Shown: positions 59,380 to 64,000 of the stretch, one piece after another
How positions within the stretch are numbered: position 1 is the stretch's first letter
Layout: each line of letters opens with the position of its first letter
NCBI RefSeq assembly: GCF_014109765.1
Contig: NZ_CP059139.1
Coordinates: forward strand, 3,104,001-3,168,000
DNA: 64,000 nucleotides
Source: Pseudomonas berkeleyensis
GTDB taxonomy: Bacteria; Pseudomonadota; Gammaproteobacteria; Pseudomonadales; Pseudomonadaceae
Direction of reading: 5' to 3'
Made by a program: the position numbers and the translations under genes
The notes under the pieces: generated by a model
Told to the model about the DNA's origin: nothing
Seen by the model: the letters and a program-made list of their open reading frames with translations, nothing else
Databases searched by the model: none

Positions 59380-60291
59380 TCAGGCGCCAGGCTCGCCCAT
59401 GAACTCGACGATCTTGCTTCTCAGCCAGCGCTCGGCAGGATCGTTGTCGGTCACCCCGCTCCAGACCATCGACAGATCCGAGTTCACCAACTCGAACGGT
59501 GGGTCGTCCGCACGCAGACGGGTGCCTTCGATCAACGCTGCCGCCGCGAAATCCGGAACCGTGGCAAGCATTTCGGTACCGGCGATGATCGAGCGCAAGC
59601 CACTGAACTGCGGCACAGCCAGCACCACGCGACGCGAACGGTTCAGGCGCGCCAGGTCGTTGTCGATGTTGCCGCACAGATCGCCCGAGAACGACACCAG
59701 CGCATGGGGACGCGAGCAGTACTCATCCAGTGTCAACGGCCGGGGACGGTCGTCGCCGCGCAGCACCTTGACCTTCATCTCGCGCAGCTTGCGGCGCTTG
59801 GCATTGGCCGGCAGCTCGGTGGTATAGCTAACGCCGACGGAAATTTCCCCCGAAGCCAGCATCGACGACATCAGCAGGAAATTCACCCGCCGCACGACGA
59901 TCACCACCTCCGGTGCCTCTTCACGAATCTGGTTGAGCAGCGCCGGGAACAGGCCAAACTCGGCATCGTCCGAGAGGCCGATGCGGAAAGTATCGCGGTT
60001 GGTCGCCGGGTTGAACTCACGCGCCCGGCTAACAGCGCCGGAAATGGTATCCATCGCCGGCTGCAGCTCTTTGAGAATCGCCAGCGCTCGCGCCGTCGGT
60101 TCGAACGTCCGGCCATTGCGCACCAGTAGCGGGTCATCGAACAGATCGCGCAAACGAGCCAGCGCCGCACTGACCGCGGGCTGACCGAGAAACAGCTTCT
60201 CGGCCGCACGGGTCAGGTTCTTCTCGAACATCAGCGTCTCGAAGATCACCAGCAGGTTCAGGTCGACGCGGCGCAGGTCGTTGCGATTCAT
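59380..60291 (-). CDS. LysR-family regulator, MexT-like
   Basis: The protein has 303 aa from the ATG at 60291 (MNRNDLRRVDLNLLVIFETLM), seven bases after GAGG. The sequence follows MexT of P. aeruginosa in many places (TRAAEKLFLGQPAVSAALARLRDLFDDPLLVRNGR, GLSDDAEFGLFPALL, GEISVGVSYTTELPANAKR, NDPAERWLRSKI). MexT activates mexEF-oprN and redox genes. No efflux genes adjoin it here, so the target is unknown. Its direction suggests grouping with the TetR-DUF1348 unit upstream. Confidence 0.85.
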   Translation of the reverse strand: MNRNDLRRVDLNLLVIFETLMFEKNLTRAAEKLFLGQPAVSAALARLRDLFDDPLLVRNGRTFEPTARALAILKELQPAMDTISGAVSRAREFNPATNRDTFRIGLSDDAEFGLFPALLNQIREEAPEVVIVVRRVNFLLMSSMLASGEISVGVSYTTELPANAKRRKLREMKVKVLRGDDRPRPLTLDEYCSRPHALVSFSGDLCGNIDNDLARLNRSRRVVLAVPQFSGLRSIIAGTEMLATVPDFAAAALIEGTRLRADDPPFELVNSDLSMVWSGVTDNDPAERWLRSKIVEFMGEPGA

Positions 60292-60359
60292 CCAGAGGCC
60301 TCGGAGCACAGATTGATTGGCGCATTAAAGCAGCTACGTCCGTGCCCATATAGCCTGGA

Positions 60360-60839
60360 TCAGAGCCCGAGGTCGGACAACCCCGGATGATCGTCAGGGC
60401 GGCGTCCCAGCGGCCAGCGGAACTTGCGCTCGGACTCCTTGATGGGCAGGTCGTTGATGCAGGCGTAGCGATTGACCATCAGCCCATCGACGCCGAACTC
60501 CCAGTTCTCGTTGCCGTAGGAGCGGAACCAGTTGCCGGAGTCGTCGCGCCACTCGTAGGCATAGCGCACGGCAATGCGGTTGTCGGTGAACGCCCAGAGC
60601 TCCTTGATCAGGCGGTACTCCAGCTCCTTGGCCCATTTGCGCTCGAGGAACCCACGCGCCTGATCACGGCCGTTGGCGAACTCGGCACGATTGCGCCAGC
60701 GCGTGTCCAGGCTGTAGGCCAGGGCGACCTTGGCGGCATCACGGCTATTCCAGCCATCTTCGGCCAGGCGGACTTTCTCGATGGCACTCTCACGCGTGAA
60801 CGGCGGCAGTGGTGGGCGAACTTCAGGATTGGACGACAT
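60360..60839 (-). CDS. DUF1348 / SnoaL-like (NTF2-fold) small protein
   Basis: The protein has 159 aa with GAGG before the ATG. The DUF1348 pattern is clear: [92 protein letters not shown]. The NTF2-like fold suggests a small-molecule pocket, but the function is unknown. It lies 9 bp after the TetR gene, so the two form an operon. Confidence 0.85.
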   Translation of the reverse strand: MSSNPEVRPPLPPFTRESAIEKVRLAEDGWNSRDAAKVALAYSLDTRWRNRAEFANGRDQARGFLERKWAKELEYRLIKELWAFTDNRIAVRYAYEWRDDSGNWFRSYGNENWEFGVDGLMVNRYACINDLPIKESERKFRWPLGRRPDDHPGLSDLGL

Positions 60840-60848
60840 GATGACACC

Positions 60849-61439
60849 TCAGGCTTGCGGGGGATTGAGCCCATCATTGGGCGACAGGGTTTGCAGGAGC
60901 AGTTGTGCGGTGCGGGCAGCGCTGTCGGCCGCCTCGGCCTGGCCAGTGACCATGGCCACGGCCGTGGCGCCATCGATCAGCAGGAGAAACTGCGTGGCCA
61001 TTTCTTCAGGTTCGGCAAAGCCGCAGGCAGCGGTCAGCTCCTGCAGATAGGCCAGCAAGCGTTGCTTGTGCAGCAGGGAGACCGCGCGGATTTCGCTGTT
61101 GGGATCGCCGATCTCGCCTGCCGCGTTGATGAAGGCGCAGCCGTGGAAATCAGGCGAAGCGAACCAACTGCGCAGCAGTGGAAACACCGCCAGCAGGCGC
61201 TCGCCTGGCGTGCCCTCGCCGGTTCCGTCGATAAACCAGTTCATCCAACGTTCATCGCGGGCACGCAGCGCAGCCACTACCAATGCCTCCTTGGTCGGAT
61301 AGAGGCGGTAGATGCTCTTTCGCGCCACACCCGAAGCCTTGACGATGGCATCCATACCGGTGGCATTGATGCCTCCGGCGTACACCAGGCCCTCGGTGGC
61401 CTGCAGCAGTCTGAGTTCGGTGGATTGATCGTCGAACAT
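60849..61439 (-). CDS. TetR-family transcriptional repressor
   Basis: The protein has 196 aa (MFDDQSTELRLLQATEGLVYAGGINATGMDAIVKASGVARKSIYRLYPTKEAL), a standard TetR HTH followed by a helical ligand domain. ATGs at 61439 and 61445 are both possible. The 15-bp inverted pair immediately upstream (61453-61491) is the expected operator and predicts autorepression of this gene and the DUF1348 gene. Confidence 0.85.
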   Translation of the reverse strand: MFDDQSTELRLLQATEGLVYAGGINATGMDAIVKASGVARKSIYRLYPTKEALVVAALRARDERWMNWFIDGTGEGTPGERLLAVFPLLRSWFASPDFHGCAFINAAGEIGDPNSEIRAVSLLHKQRLLAYLQELTAACGFAEPEEMATQFLLLIDGATAVAMVTGQAEAADSAARTAQLLLQTLSPNDGLNPPQA

Positions 61440-61452
61440 GAGCATCGCCCTT

Positions 61453-61491
61453 GAGAATGATCGTTCTCAATAGGGTAGAACGATCATTCTC
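61453..61491. promoter_or_regulatory. Double TetR operator
   Basis: GAGAATGATCGTTCT (61453-61467) and its exact complement AGAACGATCATTCTC (61477-61491) are separated by 9 bp. Each arm is itself almost palindromic, so two repressor dimers could bind. Confidence 0.65.
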
Positions 61492-61530
61492 CAGAGGCAA
61501 ATCTTTTTTTGCGAATCATGACGAGCGGTA

Positions 61531-61561
61531 AAAAAAATGGCCCGGATCAAATCCGGGCCAT
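61531..61561 (-). terminator. Intrinsic terminator of the BASS transporter gene
   Basis: ATGGCCCGGAT-caa-ATCCGGGCCAT, followed on the minus strand by a long T-run (plus-strand A8). Confidence 0.93.
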
Positions 61562-61589
61562 TCGTGCAGCGTGGAATGTCGCGAGCGCT

Positions 61590-62489
61590 TCAGCTCTGCT
61601 CGGCCGCCTCTTCACGGGCCAGCGAAGCGCCGTGAACGCGATTCACCCACCAACCAAAGATGCCTGCGGTGAAGAACATGATGATGCTGTAGATCGCCGC
61701 TGGAATGGCCATGGTCGGGTTGTTCAGCAGCATCGGGCTCAGCGCCAGGGCGATGGCCAGGGTGCCGTTGTGGATGCCGATCTCCATGCCGATGGCCACT
61801 GCCTGGCGTTGCGAGAGCTTGAGCAGGCGCGGCACGAAATAACCGACGCCCAGGCTGAGCAGATTGAAGCTCAGCGCTGCCAGGCCCACCAGCGGCGCAT
61901 AGTCGACGAAGGTCTGCCAGTCCTTGACCACCGCCAGCAGCACGATCAGCGCCAGGAACAACGCGGAGATGATCTTCACCGGCTTCTCCATGCGTGCCGC
62001 GAAGCTGGAGAAGCGGCTGCGAATCCACATGCCGATGGCCACCGGCCCCAGCACGATGGCGAACACCTGGACGACCTTGGCGAACTGCAGCGGAATGGCC
62101 TGATCGCCATCCATGAAGTACATCAGCGACAGGTTGACGATCAGCGGCATGGTGAGGATGGCAATCACCGAGTTGACCGCCGTCAGGGTGATGTTCAGCG
62201 CCACGTCGCCATGCGCCAGGTGACTGTAGAGGTTGGCCGTGGTGCCGCCCGGCGAGGCCGCCAGCAGCATCATGCCGACGGCCAGCGCCGCCTCCAGCTG
62301 GAACCCCTTGACCAGGAAGAAGCAGGCCAGCGGCAGCAACAGAATCTGGCAACCGAGACCAATCATCACCGGTTTGGGGTACTTCACCACGCGGGTGAAA
62401 TCCGCCAGGGTCAGGGAAAGCCCGAGACCGAGCATGATGATGCCCAGCGCCAGGGGAAGGAAAACGGTGCTCAGAAGGCTTGCGGTCAT
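61590..62489 (-). CDS. Bile acid:sodium symporter (BASS) family transporter
   Basis: The protein has 299 aa with nine to ten hydrophobic helices. Family segments are LPLALGIIMLGLGLSLTLADF, LLAASPGGTTANLYSHLAHGDVALNITLTAVNSV and GMEIGIHNGTLAIALAL (crossover helix signatures). Bacterial members carry pantoate, pyruvate-like acids or sterol derivatives with Na+. The substrate is not evident. Confidence 0.9.
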   Translation of the reverse strand: MTASLLSTVFLPLALGIIMLGLGLSLTLADFTRVVKYPKPVMIGLGCQILLLPLACFFLVKGFQLEAALAVGMMLLAASPGGTTANLYSHLAHGDVALNITLTAVNSVIAILTMPLIVNLSLMYFMDGDQAIPLQFAKVVQVFAIVLGPVAIGMWIRSRFSSFAARMEKPVKIISALFLALIVLLAVVKDWQTFVDYAPLVGLAALSFNLLSLGVGYFVPRLLKLSQRQAVAIGMEIGIHNGTLAIALALSPMLLNNPTMAIPAAIYSIIMFFTAGIFGWWVNRVHGASLAREEAAEQS

Positions 62490-62592
62490 CTTGTTGTTCT
62501 CTGTCTAGGTAGGGACCTGCAGCCGATTCTGCGTAACCCGTCACGCTAGCGATAGTGGCTTCGCGCGCCAGAATCGGGACACACTTGTAACA

Positions 62593-62608
62593 AAATGCGA
62601 GTGACCGA
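62593..62608. terminator. GTGACC-GAAA-GGTCAC hairpin
   Basis: A perfect 6-bp stem with a tetraloop, 50 bp past the SDR stop and before the transporter start. It has a weak T-rich tail on the minus strand and is possibly the SDR transcript end. Confidence 0.4.
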
Positions 62609-62658
62609 AAGGTCACGAAAACCGCAAGCTAGAGCCCTGCCGCCCTCAGCCACAAGCG

Positions 62659-63420
62659 CTATATCGCCGTGGCACCACCGTCCACCGCCAATGCCTGGCC
62701 AGTGGTAAATGCTGCGTGATCGCTGCACAGGTACAACACTGCGGCGGCGATTTCCTCGACCTTGCCGATGCGCCCGACCGGGTGCATGGCAGCAGCGAAT
62801 TCAGCCTTCTTCGGATCGGCCTCGTAGGCGCGGCGGAACATATCGGTGTCGATCACCGCCGGGCACACCGCGTTGACCCGCACCTTCTTCTTGGCGTATT
62901 CGACTGCCGCCGACTTGGTCAGGCCGATCACTGCGTGTTTGGAGGCCGCGTAGATGCTCATTTTCGGCGCCGCACCGAGGCCGGCCACCGAGGCGGTATT
63001 GACGATGGCGCCGCCACCCTGAGCCAGCAGCAGCGGGATCTGATGCTTCATGCACAGCCAGACGCCTTTGACGTTGACGCCCATGATGGCGTCGAACTCG
63101 GCTTCGCTGCCGTCTGCCAGCTTGCCCTTCTCGATCTCGATACCGGCGTTGTTGAAGGCGTAGTCCAGGCGACCATAGGCAGCCATGGTGTCGGCCATCA
63201 ACGCTTGCACGTCGGCGTCACGGGTCACGTCGCAGCGCACGAATTGCGCCTCACCGCCAGCAGCGCGAATCAGCTCGACGGTGCCTTCCCCGCCAGCGCT
63301 GTCGACATCGGATACCACGACCTTGAGCCCTTCGGCCGCGAAAGCCAGAGCCGTGGCACGACCAATACCGGCAGCACCGCCAGTGACCAGGGCGACCTGG
63401 CCGGAAAACGTCAAACTCAT
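62659..63420 (-). CDS. Short-chain dehydrogenase/reductase
   Basis: The protein has 253 aa, with GAGGAAG six bases before the ATG. Classical SDR features are TGGAAGIGRATALAFA, NNAGIEIEKG, catalytic Ser in VNTASVAGLG, YAASKHAVIGLTKSAA and a C-terminal FTTGQALAVDGG. Acidic residues at the second strand end (VVSDVDSAGG) suggest NAD(H). Substrate unknown. Confidence 0.9.
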   Translation of the reverse strand: MSLTFSGQVALVTGGAAGIGRATALAFAAEGLKVVVSDVDSAGGEGTVELIRAAGGEAQFVRCDVTRDADVQALMADTMAAYGRLDYAFNNAGIEIEKGKLADGSEAEFDAIMGVNVKGVWLCMKHQIPLLLAQGGGAIVNTASVAGLGAAPKMSIYAASKHAVIGLTKSAAVEYAKKKVRVNAVCPAVIDTDMFRRAYEADPKKAEFAAAMHPVGRIGKVEEIAAAVLYLCSDHAAFTTGQALAVDGGATAI

Positions 63421-63784
63421 GTCTGCTTCCTCGCAGTGATTCTTATTGAAGTTGCGAGGAGTCTAGCCAGCCGCGCAGCCGGCGAGCAGCACTATCAGGG
63501 TTTGGAGTGCGAGGTCATGCGAATTGGTGATGAAACGCGGCTGAACTCTGCCGCGGTCAGCATCAGTAGGGTGCGCCGTGCGCACCAGCAACGGCGTCTC
63601 AGGGATACGCGAGATGCTTCAAGCAACCCGACAAGCTACAGCCTACGCTGCACCGATGCTGGGTTACGCCGTAGCGGGCATCGCCAGCCGCTTGCCACGG
63701 TGACAAGCGATCAACCCACCCTGCGAAAAATCGTCAGTCGACTGCTGATCGTGCCGACGACGCTTCCGCCCCTACCCGCCTGTT
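63421..63784. other. Intergenic region without a gene
   Basis: 364 bp between the SDR start and the pyrF stop. It contains one GTAGGGTGCGCCGTGCGCACC repeat (63566-63586). I see no credible ORF with a ribosome site. Confidence 0.6.
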
Positions 63785-64000
63785 TCAGCTGCGCAGTTCG
63801 GCGACCACGGCAGCCAGCGCCTGGGCCGGGTCGGCAGCCTGGCTGATCGGGCGACCGATCACCAGGTAGTCGGAGCCTGCATCCAGCGCCTGGCGCGGGG
63901 TGAGAATACGGCGCTGGTCATCGGCGGCGCTGCCGGCCGGGCGAATACCTGGCGTCACCAGTTGCAGGCGCGGCTGGGCGATCTTCAGGGCCGAGGCTTC
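63785..64000 (-). CDS. pyrF: Orotidine 5'-phosphate decarboxylase, C-terminal part
   Basis: Only the last 71 residues are in the window. [21 protein letters not shown]...[36 protein letters not shown] is the conserved C-terminal phosphate-binding region (TPGIRP and VIGRPI) of PyrF, which makes UMP. The stop codon is at 63785 and the gene continues beyond the right edge. Confidence 0.95.
   Translation of the reverse strand, partial: EASALKIAQPRLQLVTPGIRPAGSAADDQRRILTPRQALDAGSDYLVIGRPISQAADPAQALAAVVAELRS

Overview
The window is a gamma-proteobacterial chromosome segment, almost certainly from a Pseudomonas of the mendocina/oleovorans/aeruginosa side of the genus. The grounds are high GC, an OprI lipoprotein, a LipA/LipH lipase-foldase pair, the liuRABCDE leucine operon, MexT-like and CysB LysR proteins, and neighbourhoods that match from memory several P. 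aeruginosa blocks (pabB-thrH-cysB; oprI-L,D-transpeptidase-tesA-ABC-greB-lipA-lipH). There is no phage, transposase, CRISPR array, rRNA or tRNA gene that I can support. Both ends cut genes: a GntR/FCD regulator at the left and pyrF at the right.

Layout. 1-4000: GntR regulator with palindromic operators, then a three-gene operon of retropepsin-like 'zinc protease', cysteine-free inactive transglutaminase with seven C-terminal membrane helices, and RimK-like ATP-grasp ligase. 4100-14900: a minus-strand envelope module (MalM-like protein with three TWVD repeats, FadL-type barrel, second barrel, FapD-like C39 peptidase, FilA-like secreted protein) headed by two translationally coupled MalT-type LuxR regulators. 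A 269-bp MITE-like element sits at their 5' end. 15000-26200: pabB, thrH, a divergent PAPS-reductase-like gene, cysB, a universal stress protein, a thioredoxin-like/panE-like/5'-nucleotidase operon, PilZ, DAHP synthase, GNAT, GntP permease and oprI. 26200-35200: L,D-transpeptidase, tesA, ABC pair, greB, lipA and lipH.

35200-43900: an alcohol-oxidation island. It has an AcoR-like sigma-54 activator, an AldA-type aldehyde dehydrogenase, a quinohaemoprotein (PQQ + haem c) alcohol dehydrogenase and, divergently, a TonB receptor closely resembling the PQQ importer PqqU/YncD, preceded by a long structured leader. 44000-56900: acyl-CoA catabolism. A minus-strand trio (SDR, thiolase, acyl-CoA dehydrogenase; like the P. 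putida fadB2x-fadAx-fadE group) diverges from liuR-liuABCDE and an acetoacetate-CoA ligase. Together these can take leucine-derived isovaleryl-CoA to acetyl-CoA and probably handle isoleucine-type intermediates. 56900-64000: a periplasmic binding protein, a PilT/PilU paralogue, ppiC, a MexT-like LysR regulator, a TetR-DUF1348 operon with a double operator, a BASS transporter, an SDR and the end of pyrF.

The intergenic DNA is rich in short palindromic repeats of several families (GTAGGGTGCGCC..., GTAGGCGGGTGCAACCCGCC-like, GTGGGAGGGGCTTTAGCC-like). They occupy nearly every junction of the liu operon. Two copies of a longer stem-loop element keep base pairing despite sequence change.
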